Source: Arsukibacterium ikkense (GTDB taxonomy: Bacteria; Pseudomonadota; Gammaproteobacteria; Enterobacterales; Alteromonadaceae). From it: a DNA stretch of 64,000 bases. Below, piece by piece: positions 8,285 to 15,953 of this stretch; position 1 is the stretch's first letter, and each line of letters opens with the position of its first letter. The translations under genes and the position numbers were made by a program. The DNA is taken from positions 124,001 to 188,000 of the forward strand of contig NZ_LAHO01000005.1 in the NCBI RefSeq assembly GCF_000987775.1, given 5' to 3'. Under the pieces are notes generated by a model. It did not search any database and was not told the origin of the DNA. It worked only from the letters and a program-made list of their open reading frames with translations.

Positions 8285-8387
8285 TTCTAGGATTTTTCTA
8301 TTTTTTAGCTATTTCGCTAAAAACTAGATTTTTCCTAAGATTTCATCCGTTGAACCTCCGTATCCTGCCTGAAATTCAACCGAGGCA
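8285..8387 (+). promoter_or_regulatory. Conserved regulatory leader, copy 2
   Basis: The block has the same length and order of parts as copy 1. GATTTTTCTA is followed 36 bp later by GATTTTTCCTAAGA, then CCGTTGAA, CGTATCCTGCCTGAAATTC and AACCGAGG. GTTGAA and TTCAAC could pair across about 25 nt and bring the ribosome site (GAGG, about 8382) next to a stem. It sits directly in front of the FGE-like gene at 8393. Confidence 0.7.
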
Positions 8388-8392
8388 CTTTT

Positions 8393-10057
8393 ATGAAAAA
8401 TAAGATGAGAAAGAAAATCAAACTACAACCGCTGGCTTTTGTTCTAGCTGGTATGGCATTGGTATCGACGACCGCTTTCGCTGGTAAGGGTGGCTTTATA
8501 GAACCACCCATGGTGAGTATTCCTGCCGGCGTTTTTTCTATGGGCAGTGAGGATGGTAGCGAGGATGAAAAGCCAGTACGTCAAGTCTCAGTGCCCGCTT
8601 TTCAAATGGGTAAATATGAGGTGACAGTCGCTGAGTTTAGAAAGTTTATTGCAGCGACTAACTATGAAATGCCAGACAATTGCTATCAGCATGTATTAAC
8701 CGGCTTGCAAGAGCGGGGTAGCTGGGATAACAATATTTATAACTTTAGTGATTACCATCCGGTGGTTTGTTTGACCAGACAAGCTGCAGTGGATTACGCA
8801 ATTTGGCTTTCCGAACAAACTGGCAAAAAATATCGGCTGCCTACAGAGGCGGAATGGGAATATAGCTCACGAGCAGGCACGAGCTCCCGATTTTTTTGGG
8901 GTGACGCTAGTCAGGCTTCAAAAGCGTGTAAATACGCCAATATCTCCGACTGGTATGCTGCGGATAAGTCTAAAACACTATTCCCAGGAGCGAACGTTCG
9001 GGATATTGAGCAGTGCAGCGATAATGAAGCCACTTTAGCAGTGGTTGGGCTCTACCAACCCAACCAGTTCGGCGTCTACGACTTAACCGGTAACGTAATG
9101 GAATACTTGGCCGACTGTTATGTTGATAGCTATGAAAATGCACCTCTGGATGGCAGTATGGTAACCCAAGAAAACTGTGACGCTTTTGTTGTTCGTGGCG
9201 GAAGTTGGCACTGGTTTCCTTGGTATTCAAGCCAACGTAGCCGTATACCTAATGATTTCTTGGGTGCGTTAGAAGGTTTCAGGTTAGTTCTTGATACCGG
9301 CGGCAAAGAGCTGCCAGCACAGAGCGGTAGTAAAGAATTCGTCAAAAATCTGGCTGTTGCGCAGGCGAAAGTCAAAGCTCAGCATAAAAAAAATCCGGCT
9401 TATCCAAACAAACCGCAAGATCTAAAAGTTGTTGCGGCCAACCGAGATAGCGTTAAGTTAAGCTGGCAAGCAAACACTGAGACATTTTTAACCGGCTATC
9501 AGGTTTATCGACAAGATCCGCTAACAAACCAAAAAGTACTTATTTCAAAGGTCATTAAGAGCCCTAATTTTATTGATGAGTCACCGTTAGCGCATAATGC
9601 ACGTTACTCTGTTATTGCATTAAATGGTGAAACAGAAAGTCAAAGCAATGAGATTGTCGATAGTGGTGTAGGGGCCCCGCACGCTTTGCCAGCAAAAATT
9701 CAGGGGGAAGCATTTAGTCACGCTGTTGGCGCCGATGTCAGAAACTCAGTGTTGGAGCCGGAAGATGACAGGATCATTGCTTCATTGGGCGATAACAAGG
9801 CGGTTTATCACCTTCAGGTGACTACGGCTGGCAAGTTTCAATTGGATGCCCGCGTATTTCACTCCGGGCAAACGCAAAAATTTGAACTTTGGCTGAATGG
9901 TAAAAAATTCGCGAACCCCACGCTTGAAGGGGAACGCGGTTGGAAAACTGTCGACAATATCATCGTTGATTTACCGCAGGGCACCCATACCTTGATCGTG
10001 AAAGGAGAACAGCCAATGTTTGCGGTTAACTGGATGGATGTGAAAGCTGTTTTGTAA
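8393..10057 (+). CDS. Secreted FGE/sulfatase-modifying-factor-like protein with FN3 and CBM6-like domains, module 1
   Basis: 554 residues. The signal peptide is cut near AFA30. Residues about 38-298 form the FGE-sulfatase (SUMF1) domain, with the typical SIPAGVFSMGS, RLPTEAEWEYSSRAG, DLTGNVMEYLAD and RGGSW (268-272) motifs. The two catalytic cysteines of true formylglycine-generating enzymes are replaced (Trp274 and Ser279 by alignment to the GGSxxCxxxxC motif), so it should not make formylglycine. An FN3-like domain (about 334-423) and a C-terminal CBM6-like beta-sandwich (about 434-554, ending in NWMDVKAVL) follow. It looks like an exported or surface, possibly sugar-binding, protein. Paralogue: 12985-14631. 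It is preceded by leader copy 2. Confidence 0.8.
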   Translation: MKNKMRKKIKLQPLAFVLAGMALVSTTAFAGKGGFIEPPMVSIPAGVFSMGSEDGSEDEKPVRQVSVPAFQMGKYEVTVAEFRKFIAATNYEMPDNCYQHVLTGLQERGSWDNNIYNFSDYHPVVCLTRQAAVDYAIWLSEQTGKKYRLPTEAEWEYSSRAGTSSRFFWGDASQASKACKYANISDWYAADKSKTLFPGANVRDIEQCSDNEATLAVVGLYQPNQFGVYDLTGNVMEYLADCYVDSYENAPLDGSMVTQENCDAFVVRGGSWHWFPWYSSQRSRIPNDFLGALEGFRLVLDTGGKELPAQSGSKEFVKNLAVAQAKVKAQHKKNPAYPNKPQDLKVVAANRDSVKLSWQANTETFLTGYQVYRQDPLTNQKVLISKVIKSPNFIDESPLAHNARYSVIALNGETESQSNEIVDSGVGAPHALPAKIQGEAFSHAVGADVRNSVLEPEDDRIIASLGDNKAVYHLQVTTAGKFQLDARVFHSGQTQKFELWLNGKKFANPTLEGERGWKTVDNIIVDLPQGTHTLIVKGEQPMFAVNWMDVKAVL

Positions 10058-10083
10058 CTAACGCTTTGTTTGTAACAAGATAA

Positions 10084-10111
10084 CAGGTTCCTTTAGGGGA
10101 ACTTGTTTGTT
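10084..10111 (+). terminator. Hairpin after FGE-like gene 1; overlaps left direct repeat
   Basis: AGGTTCC and GGGAACTT flank a TTTA loop, followed by TGTTTGTT, 27 bp after the FGE-like stop. The equivalent hairpin after FGE-like gene 2 (14655-14682) has a perfect stem, which supports a shared origin. The toxin gene on the other strand ends inside this element. Confidence 0.55.
10088..10111. repeat. 24-bp direct repeat, left copy, flanking the toxin-antitoxin cassette
   Basis: The block from TTCCTTTAGGGGAAC to TGTTTGTT is identical, over 24 bp, to 10826-10849. The left copy is preceded by TAACAGG as in the hairpin at 14655, so it looks like the native terminator. The right copy begins abruptly at TTCC. 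Confidence 0.85.
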
Positions 10112-10410
10112 AAGGACGGGTTTATGCCTGCCTCTTTTTGATGCCGCACAGCGAGAAGGGTTGCCGTTTCGCCATCGAAGCGATACAAGGTGATATAGCC
10201 GCTACCTCCGAAATCAATCAGCCATTCCCGAAACAATGGATCTATATTTTCAACAGGACGCCCAGCCTCCGGCTGGTGTGCGAGTATTTTCACGCCTGCC
10301 CGTATTGTTTTGATGGCGCGTCGGGCCGCGTCTTCATCTTTCATAGCAAGGAATCGATAGAGTCGCTGTACGTCAGCGAGAGCTGGCGGCGACCAAATCA
10401 GACGTGGCAT
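10093..10410 (-). CDS. ParE/RelE-family toxin
   Basis: 105 residues with the ParE/RelE pattern: a start of the form LIWSPPALADVQRLYRFL, a central helix pair with AARRAIKTI, then GRPVE, REWLIDFGGSGYITLYR and LLAVRHQKEA near the end. ParE toxins poison gyrase and RelE relatives cleave mRNA; sequence alone does not separate them here. It is downstream of, and overlaps by 13 bp, the RHH antitoxin gene. Its last residues (TNKFP and the stop) are encoded by the 24-bp direct repeat, so the native C-terminus may have been replaced at insertion. Confidence 0.85.
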   Translation of the reverse strand: MPRLIWSPPALADVQRLYRFLAMKDEDAARRAIKTIRAGVKILAHQPEAGRPVENIDPLFREWLIDFGGSGYITLYRFDGETATLLAVRHQKEAGINPSLTNKFP

Positions 10411-10670
10411 TTAGGCAGCTCTGCATCTTCACCCGCTTCAAGCTTCTCCAACCAGGCGTCAGCTTCTTCAAGCGTCAGGTGCAGCCCGTTTTCCTGATAC
10501 CCCTCCCAGGCGCGTAGCGCATCCTGTTTAAACGATTCTCGCTTTTCTTCACGTTCAACATAGTCACGGATCGCTTCACGCATGATCCAGTGCGATGAAC
10601 GGTGTCGCACTTCAGCTAGGTGCTGGATACGGCTTTTCAGATCGTCGTCAAGTTTTACTGATGTTGCCAT
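10398..10670 (-). CDS. Ribbon-helix-helix antitoxin (CopG/ParD-like)
   Basis: 90 residues. The N-terminus (TSVKLDDDLKSRIQHLAE) is a ribbon-helix-helix DNA-binding domain and the acidic C-terminal half would wrap the toxin. It is the first gene of the pair and overlaps the toxin start by 13 bp, the usual arrangement for tight coupling. A 31-bp palindrome just upstream (10681-10711) is the likely operator for self-repression. Base composition is more GC-rich than the flanking modules, which fits transfer. Confidence 0.88.
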   Translation of the reverse strand: MATSVKLDDDLKSRIQHLAEVRHRSSHWIMREAIRDYVEREEKRESFKQDALRAWEGYQENGLHLTLEEADAWLEKLEAGEDAELPKCHV

Positions 10671-10680
10671 TTTGCCACCC

Positions 10681-10711
10681 CAGTATTAAAAGGTACTACC
10701 TTTTAATACTG
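10681..10711 (-). promoter_or_regulatory. 31-bp perfect palindrome, operator of the toxin-antitoxin pair
   Basis: From CAGTATTAAAAGGTA through a single central C to its exact inverse, this is a perfect palindrome with one central base. It starts 11 bp upstream of the antitoxin ATG. RHH antitoxins bind such inverted repeats to repress their own promoter. The rest of 10712-10825 shows no gene or named element. Confidence 0.7.
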
Positions 10712-10825
10712 TACCACAAATCAATTGCCCTCGCGAATCTGCAATGCTCTTTCTTTCTCAGCCACCACCGCCAACCCGCATTGCCCCTGTATAAACAACA
10801 AAGCAAAGGCCGTCACGATAGCAGC

Positions 10826-10849
10826 TTCCTTTAGGGGAACTTGTTTGTT
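10826..10849. repeat. 24-bp direct repeat, right copy
   Basis: Identical to 10088-10111. It lies 13 bp after the stop of the module-2 regulator, which is transcribed leftwards towards it. Together the two copies bound a 714-bp segment holding the toxin-antitoxin genes and their operator. No transposase or integrase accompanies the segment. Confidence 0.85.
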
Positions 10850-10861
10850 TAAGATGATTAG

Positions 10862-12691
10862 TTAAAGATTAAGCGCAACTAACTGCATTTGATTATTTTG
10901 ACGCCAGCTCGCGGTGGCGTTATCGATAATGTACTGTGCATAGAAATCATGGTTTAGCTGGATATTTGGCGTGTTGCACAGCAGTAGCGCCACATCCAGG
11001 CTGAGCCATTGATTACCCGAAAGTTTCGCTTGTTCGAAGGCCCGCGTGCCATAACGAATCATGGCCTCGGTTTGCTGCAATGCTTGCGCCAGTAAGGTTT
11101 TAAGATAAGCGTTCTGGGCATTGTCTGAAGCGAGGCTATCGACTAAGGTTTGCGCTTCAGTCAGCCGATTTTGATTGATGTAATGCTTTAGTAGTTGTTG
11201 CCGACTTGACTGCGCAGCCCAATGGTCTGGCGTTAAAGTGGTGAACTCGAGCACTTGCTTTAAGTGCGGCTCTTTATCTGAGGGGTTGGCCGCGAAAATC
11301 GCGTAATGAAATGGCACCATAGCAAAATGGTAGCTGGGTAGCTGGTACGCCTTCATCTTATTTTCCGCTTGCTGTAAATAGTGATACTTTTCATCTTCTA
11401 ATTGATGTACCAGAGCCATTTTCGACAGATAAGTAAGGGCATCCAACTCGCGCGGTTTATCGTTAGCGTTATAGGCCAGCAGTGCAGATTTCAATAAACT
11501 GCTTTTAACTGCCGGGTAATCATTGTTTTGATCGTCTAGCCAGGATTGGGCATGCCAGACATCTGCCTGGCGTTTCAAGTCATCAATTTTTTCAAACTGC
11601 TCAATGGCTAAAGCAAGCTTTTGTGAACTTAAATCGAACAGTTTCATGCCAGTTAAAATTTCACTTTGATAAAGCAACGCATTGCCTAGTTGCTGCGGAT
11701 TGTGTTGCGATAATGCGATAGAGGCTAATTTATCCGCCAGCACCATGGCTTTTTCGTGCTCACGGGTTTCGCGATAAACACTGATCAAACTGCCAAGCAC
11801 AATCAAATCTTCGGGTGCCAGTTGATGGGCAATCGACAGTTTGGCTTGTTTAAGTTCTGGTGAGAGTGGCTGGCTTAGCAGATCATAAATAAAAGGCTGC
11901 TGTAAGTGAGTGAGTAGTTGATCTATAAGCGCTTTATCTGACTCAGCCGATAGCTGCCCCTGCCAGTCTGCAAAGGGGCCTTTTAACAAAAAATCCAGGT
12001 AAAGCTGCTGCTTATAGGCGCGAACTTCACCCGTTAAAATAAAGGGATGCGCTTCTGCTAACAGTGGATATTCCAGCTCGGCTGACATTTGAAATTGCTC
12101 GCTAGTCAGATGGGTTAACGCGGTGACATTAAACCGGGCATTGTCATTCAGGGTAATCGCGGTGAAATCTCCAAAGTCGGTATTTTCTTGCGGCATAGCA
12201 AAAGGGATATAGGCTAGCTTGATAGCAGGCTCCATGCCTTGCTGATCAGTGTCAATCGGCCAATAAATAACCGTTATCAGGACAAAAACAAAACTCGCTA
12301 ACACCGCATAAAGCCAGAGCGGTCGCTTAACGGGCGTTGCGGCTTGGGTTGATTCGCTCGATGCCTGAGTCAGTGTTACTTCAGTTTGAGGGGGCGAAAT
12401 GGCTTCGGTGTTCAATTGCCATTGATAGCCTCGTTTAGGGAAGGTTTTAATCGCATCATCGCCAAAAATACTTCTTAACTGACTGATATTTTGAAAAACA
12501 ACCTGTTCGGAAACCACTTTATCTTGCCATACATAAGATAAAATATGTTCTTTACTTAGCACCCTGGCTGAGTGTTCCAGCAATAACGCTAATAGCTTGA
12601 GTTCATTGTGGCGGACCTCAAGTGGCTCGCCATTTTTGGTTAACAGCAAACTGTCACTGTCAAATTTGAAATCTTTAAAAGCATAAAGCAT
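10862..12691 (-). CDS. CadC/ToxR-like membrane-bound transcriptional regulator, module 2
   Basis: 609 residues, a close paralogue of 5251-7077 with the same parts: winged helix (1-95, KRGYQWQL at its end), a linker rich in Ser/Thr/Pro, one membrane helix at about 125-144, and a helical periplasmic domain. The longest shared blocks are in the C-terminal third (for example the YHFAxVPFHYAIFAAxPSDK segment and ASDNAxNxYLKT). The linker and early periplasmic part differ more, so the paralogues may sense different inputs. It is divergent from leader copy 3 and FGE-like gene 2. Confidence 0.85.
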   Translation of the reverse strand: MLYAFKDFKFDSDSLLLTKNGEPLEVRHNELKLLALLLEHSARVLSKEHILSYVWQDKVVSEQVVFQNISQLRSIFGDDAIKTFPKRGYQWQLNTEAISPPQTEVTLTQASSESTQAATPVKRPLWLYAVLASFVFVLITVIYWPIDTDQQGMEPAIKLAYIPFAMPQENTDFGDFTAITLNDNARFNVTALTHLTSEQFQMSAELEYPLLAEAHPFILTGEVRAYKQQLYLDFLLKGPFADWQGQLSAESDKALIDQLLTHLQQPFIYDLLSQPLSPELKQAKLSIAHQLAPEDLIVLGSLISVYRETREHEKAMVLADKLASIALSQHNPQQLGNALLYQSEILTGMKLFDLSSQKLALAIEQFEKIDDLKRQADVWHAQSWLDDQNNDYPAVKSSLLKSALLAYNANDKPRELDALTYLSKMALVHQLEDEKYHYLQQAENKMKAYQLPSYHFAMVPFHYAIFAANPSDKEPHLKQVLEFTTLTPDHWAAQSSRQQLLKHYINQNRLTEAQTLVDSLASDNAQNAYLKTLLAQALQQTEAMIRYGTRAFEQAKLSGNQWLSLDVALLLCNTPNIQLNHDFYAQYIIDNATASWRQNNQMQLVALNL

Positions 12692-12864
12692 GGTGTTATT
12701 CGCTGAACCCGGGTGATGGTGTGTTTTGCCTGCATTTTAGCTTATTGTTAACCCATTGCGTAAGGATATTGTCATTAGCAGCAAGATAGTGTGCAAGGCC
12801 GCGTTGGCCGCAGGCACGACTGCTCATGGTTGTTCGGGCCATTATGAATATTGGCCGGGCTACC

Positions 12865-12964
12865 CCAGGGTTTTTCTATTATATTTCTATTGCAGTAAAC
12901 AATAGATTTTTCATAAGACTTCATCCGTTGAAAATCCGTATCGTGCCTGAAATTCAACCGAGGT
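12865..12964 (+). promoter_or_regulatory. Conserved regulatory leader, copy 3
   Basis: A shorter, more diverged member of the leader family. GGTTTTTCTATT and ATAGATTTTTCATAAGA keep the paired direct repeats, and CCGTTGAA, CCGTATCGTGCCTGAAATTC and AACCGAGG keep the downstream block. It lies between the module-2 regulator start (12691) and FGE-like gene 2. The segment 12692-12864 shows no gene. Confidence 0.65.
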
Positions 12965-12970
12965 GTTTTT

Positions 12971-12990
12971 ATGAGAGATGAGAGATGAGA
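12971..12990 (+). repeat. Heptanucleotide tandem repeat at the start of FGE-like gene 2
   Basis: ATGAGAG, ATGAGAG, ATGAGA follow each other, giving three ATGs in three frames (12971, 12978, 12985). The ATG best spaced from the GAGG ribosome site is 12971, but its frame stops after five codons (MRDER) at a TGA overlapping the true ATG at 12985. The gene is probably translated by reinitiation from this tiny frame. Confidence 0.75.
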
Positions 12991-14631
12991 AATAAAATCC
13001 AACTACAACCGCTGGCAGTTGTTATTGCAGCTATAACATTGGCATCGTCGAGCGCTTTCGCTGCTGAGACACGTTTTATTAAGCCACCCATGGTGAGTAT
13101 TCCAGCCGGTGTTTTTGCTATGGGCAGTGAGGATGGTCCGGATAATGAAAAGCCGGTACGTCAAGTCGCTGTACCCGCGTTTCAAATGGGTAAATACAAT
13201 GTGACAATTGCCGAGTTTAGAAAGTTTATAGACGCAACTGGCTATAACATGCCAAATCAGTGCACCCATCGTCTTAATGAAAGTTTAGGGTTTCTCAATG
13301 GTGAGGGCGAGCGAGATGGCAGTTGGGATAACAACAGTCAGGCTTTGAGCGAGTTTCATCCGGTGGTGTGTCTCTCCAGGACAGATGCGATTAATTATAC
13401 CAAATGGTTATCCGCTGAAACAGGAAAGCATTACCGGCTGCCCACTGAAGCTGAATGGGAATACACGGTAAGAGCAGGAACCACCACCCGTTATTTTTTC
13501 GGTGATGAAGAAGATAGCCACCAAGCCTGTGATTATGCCAATGTTATGGATTTATTTGCCAGCAAGCGCTCATCCTCACAGCCTTGCTATGATAAAGAAG
13601 TTATTGCCTCTACGGTCGGTATTTATAAGCCAAATCCATTTGGGGTACATGATTTAATTGGTAACGTTGCCGAGTACCTGGCTGATTGTTATCAGGAGTC
13701 TTATCAGGGGGCGCCGCGTGATGGCAGTGCGCTGATCCAAAAAGACTGCCAGCGTTATGTGGTGCGCGGCGGCTCCTGGCAGTTTAAAGCCTTTAGCTCT
13801 AGCCAGCGCCATGCTGTGCCAGATAATGATTGGGTTGGCGCGCTTGAAGGATTCCGCCTGGCGCTGGATACCAGGGGTAAAGCCTTGCCTTCGCAAACAG
13901 GTGACAAAGTCTTTTTGAAAAATCTGGCTATAGCTCAGGCTAACGTGCAGGCGCTGCATAAAAGCATTGCGGATTATCCTCAAGCACCTCGCGGCTTAAA
14001 AGTCACTAAAAGCGAAAGTAATCAGCTCACCTTGAGTTGGAATAAGAATGTCGAGGATTTTGTGTCGGGATACCGGGTTTACCGTCAGGAACCATTAACC
14101 AATACCGAAGTGGTTTTAGCAAACGATGTGAAAACGCCATTTTTTGTTGATCCCTCGGCGTTAGCTTATAACGCGCGTTATTCTGTCGCTGCGTTAAATG
14201 GCAAGTCAGAAAGTGTAGCCAGTGCTAAGGTTGATAGTGGCACTTTCGTCAGCCACCTTGTACCGGTAAAAATTCAGGGGGAAGCATTTAGCCAGGCAGT
14301 GGGCGCTGATGTCAGAAACTCAGGGTTGGAGCCGGAAGATGACAGAATTATTGTTTCGTTGGGCGCTAATAAGGCGGTTTATCACCTTCAGGTGACTAAG
14401 GCTGGTAAGTTTCAATTTGATGCCCGGGTATTTCACTCTGGAGAAACGCAAAAATTTGAGCTTTGGCTGAATGACAAAAGAATCGCTAACCCGGAACTTG
14501 CAGGAGAGCGTGGTTGGCAAACCGTCGACAATATCATCGTTGATGTACCGCAGGGCAGCCATACCTTGATTGTAAAAGGAGAACAGCCGATGTTTGCAGT
14601 TAACTGGCTGGATGTGAAAGCTGTTTTGTAA
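12985..14631 (+). CDS. Secreted FGE-like protein with FN3 and CBM6-like domains, module 2
   Basis: 548 residues and a paralogue of 8393-10057. Signal peptide cut near AFA26; FGE-sulfatase domain with SIPAGVFAMGS, RLPTEAEWEY, DLIGNVAEYLAD and RGGSW (261-265); FN3-like domain; CBM6-like C-terminus ending NWLDVKAVL. The catalytic cysteine positions are Phe267 and Ser272, so no formylglycine chemistry is expected. The last ~115 residues are far more like those of paralogue 1 than the first half is. Start: 12985 is the only long frame, though the ribosome site is about 21 nt away because of the heptamer repeat. It is probably controlled by the divergent regulator. Confidence 0.78.
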   Translation: MRNKIQLQPLAVVIAAITLASSSAFAAETRFIKPPMVSIPAGVFAMGSEDGPDNEKPVRQVAVPAFQMGKYNVTIAEFRKFIDATGYNMPNQCTHRLNESLGFLNGEGERDGSWDNNSQALSEFHPVVCLSRTDAINYTKWLSAETGKHYRLPTEAEWEYTVRAGTTTRYFFGDEEDSHQACDYANVMDLFASKRSSSQPCYDKEVIASTVGIYKPNPFGVHDLIGNVAEYLADCYQESYQGAPRDGSALIQKDCQRYVVRGGSWQFKAFSSSQRHAVPDNDWVGALEGFRLALDTRGKALPSQTGDKVFLKNLAIAQANVQALHKSIADYPQAPRGLKVTKSESNQLTLSWNKNVEDFVSGYRVYRQEPLTNTEVVLANDVKTPFFVDPSALAYNARYSVAALNGKSESVASAKVDSGTFVSHLVPVKIQGEAFSQAVGADVRNSGLEPEDDRIIVSLGANKAVYHLQVTKAGKFQFDARVFHSGETQKFELWLNDKRIANPELAGERGWQTVDNIIVDVPQGSHTLIVKGEQPMFAVNWLDVKAVL

Positions 14632-14654
14632 TCAACGCTTTGTTTGTATGAAGG

Positions 14655-14682
14655 TAACAGGTTCCTGTTGGGGAACCTGTTA
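14655..14682. terminator. Bidirectional hairpin between FGE-like gene 2 and the ArsA-like gene
   Basis: TAACAGGTTCC (14655-14665) and its exact inverse (14672-14682) make an 11-bp stem with a 6-nt loop. It lies between two convergent stop codons. There is no long U-tract in either direction. Confidence 0.6.
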
Positions 14683-14685
14683 ATA

Positions 14686-15690
14686 TCATAGCCCGGCGTT
14701 TTCCAGCAACCAGGCCATATGTTGCAATGCGCTCAGACCCTGAATATCGGTGGCTTGCAGCGGTACTTTGTAGTGGGGCAGGCTGGCAAAATCTTGCTCT
14801 ATCTGGGCTAAGTGCACTTTTTCCTGGCTACGGCGCGCTGCCAGAAAATCGCCATCGGCGCTGTCGGGTAAAATGCGGTTTATCACTAAACCGGCCAGCG
14901 GCAGTTTTTCCTGCTGCAGGCTTTGCACGGCGCGGCCGGTTTCCAGAATCGGCAGTTTTTCCGGCGTTAATACAAACAGCAGGGCACTGCTATCAGCATT
15001 GGTTAATACCTCGCGGGTGCGTTGTAATAAACGCTGGCGCGCCATTAAGGTTTCGGTAATGGCTTTGTTGCGCTCGTCCATCCCCGAGGTGGCGTGCTCG
15101 CTTGGGTCGGCTAAGGGGTTGTCGACATCTCGGCCGGCTTTCGGGGTTAAGTGGCCCAGTACCTCGCCCAGTTTCTCCGAGCGTTTATTGGCATTCAGCA
15201 GGCCCTGAGTCCAGGCTGCCATCGCTTCTGGCAGGCTTAACAGCCGCAAGGTGTGGCCGGTGGGGGCGGTGTCGAAAATCACTAAATCGTAGTCTTTTAA
15301 ACCCAGCTCGATCACATTGGCAATGCGCTCGAGCATCGCCGCTTCCTGCGCGCCTGGTGATTGGCGGGTTAAGCGCATTTGCCGCTCAATTTCACTGTAC
15401 ATTTCAGGCCGGGTAAAACGTTTTAGCTGGGCGGTAACTTTGGCTAAATGCTGCGCCACTTCGCGATCCGGATCCAGCTCCAGGCCATCTAAGTTGTCTG
15501 CCAGGCGGGTAATGGTATCGCCAATCGGCCGGTTAAAGGCATCGCTTAAGCTGTGCGCCGGATCGGTTGACACCAGCAATACCTTTTTACCGCGCATGCT
15601 GGCTAACAGCGCCAGCGCTGAACTGGTGGTGGTTTTGCCTACGCCACCTTTGCCACCAACTAACAGCAAGCGCTTATTTGTTAACAGCAT
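14686..15690 (-). CDS. ArsA/Get3-family ATPase, cstA-associated
   Basis: 334 residues. The N-terminus holds the deviant P-loop GGKGGVGKTTTSSALA (about 12-27) and the DPAHSLSDAF switch of the ArsA/TRC40 class; a FDTAPTGHTLRLL Walker B/switch II region follows. It has one ATPase domain rather than the two of arsenite-pump ArsA. No arsenite-channel or arsR gene is adjacent. Instead it is the last gene of an operon with cstA and a small Cys-Cys-ending protein; its start codon overlaps the last codons of the latter. The role may be chaperoning or controlling the transporter rather than arsenic resistance. That is inference. Confidence 0.85.
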   Translation of the reverse strand: MLLTNKRLLLVGGKGGVGKTTTSSALALLASMRGKKVLLVSTDPAHSLSDAFNRPIGDTITRLADNLDGLELDPDREVAQHLAKVTAQLKRFTRPEMYSEIERQMRLTRQSPGAQEAAMLERIANVIELGLKDYDLVIFDTAPTGHTLRLLSLPEAMAAWTQGLLNANKRSEKLGEVLGHLTPKAGRDVDNPLADPSEHATSGMDERNKAITETLMARQRLLQRTREVLTNADSSALLFVLTPEKLPILETGRAVQSLQQEKLPLAGLVINRILPDSADGDFLAARRSQEKVHLAQIEQDFASLPHYKVPLQATDIQGLSALQHMAWLLENAGL

Positions 15691-15953
15691 TTAATATTAT
15701 CCAATGGTGAGTGCTCCATACCCATCCGGGTATGCCAGGCATGAAAGCGCTCCATCAGCAGCGGTTGCAACTCCAGCGTGTAGTAGCTGGCCGGGTTGGG
15801 CACCCCCATCATTTCTGAGAAGATCAACAGCATAAATAAGTCGTCCTGCTCGCGTTTGGCACGGGCTATCGCACTGCGATAGGGCGAGTTGTAGGCTTCT
15901 TCGGCATAAAAACTGGCCTGGCGAAACCAGGCCTTCAGTTTATCCAGCTTCAT
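15681..15953 (-). CDS. Small cory-CC-star-type protein ending in Cys-Cys
   Basis: 90 residues, soluble, rich in aromatic and basic residues, ending with the two cysteines of KCC just before the stop. I recognise it, with moderate certainty, as the cstA-linked family named cory-CC-star for this terminus. Its start overlaps the cstA stop by 4 bp (ATGA). Its final Cys codons (TGC TGT) overlap the ATG of the ArsA-like gene. A C-terminal Cys pair could bind metal, form a disulfide or be modified; no function is known to me. Confidence 0.72.
   Translation of the reverse strand: MKLDKLKAWFRQASFYAEEAYNSPYRSAIARAKREQDDLFMLLIFSEMMGVPNPASYYTLELQPLLMERFHAWHTRMGMEHSPLDNIKCC

Noticed and set aside
10138-10497. 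119-residue plus-strand frame inside the toxin-antitoxin pair
   Set aside because: It is the complement of the well-supported ParE and RHH genes and has no recognisable domain.
10671-10825. Integron attC-like site downstream of the toxin-antitoxin operator
   Set aside because: No paired core sites (GTTRRRY/RYYYAAC) or typical attC stem could be found, and there is no integrase.
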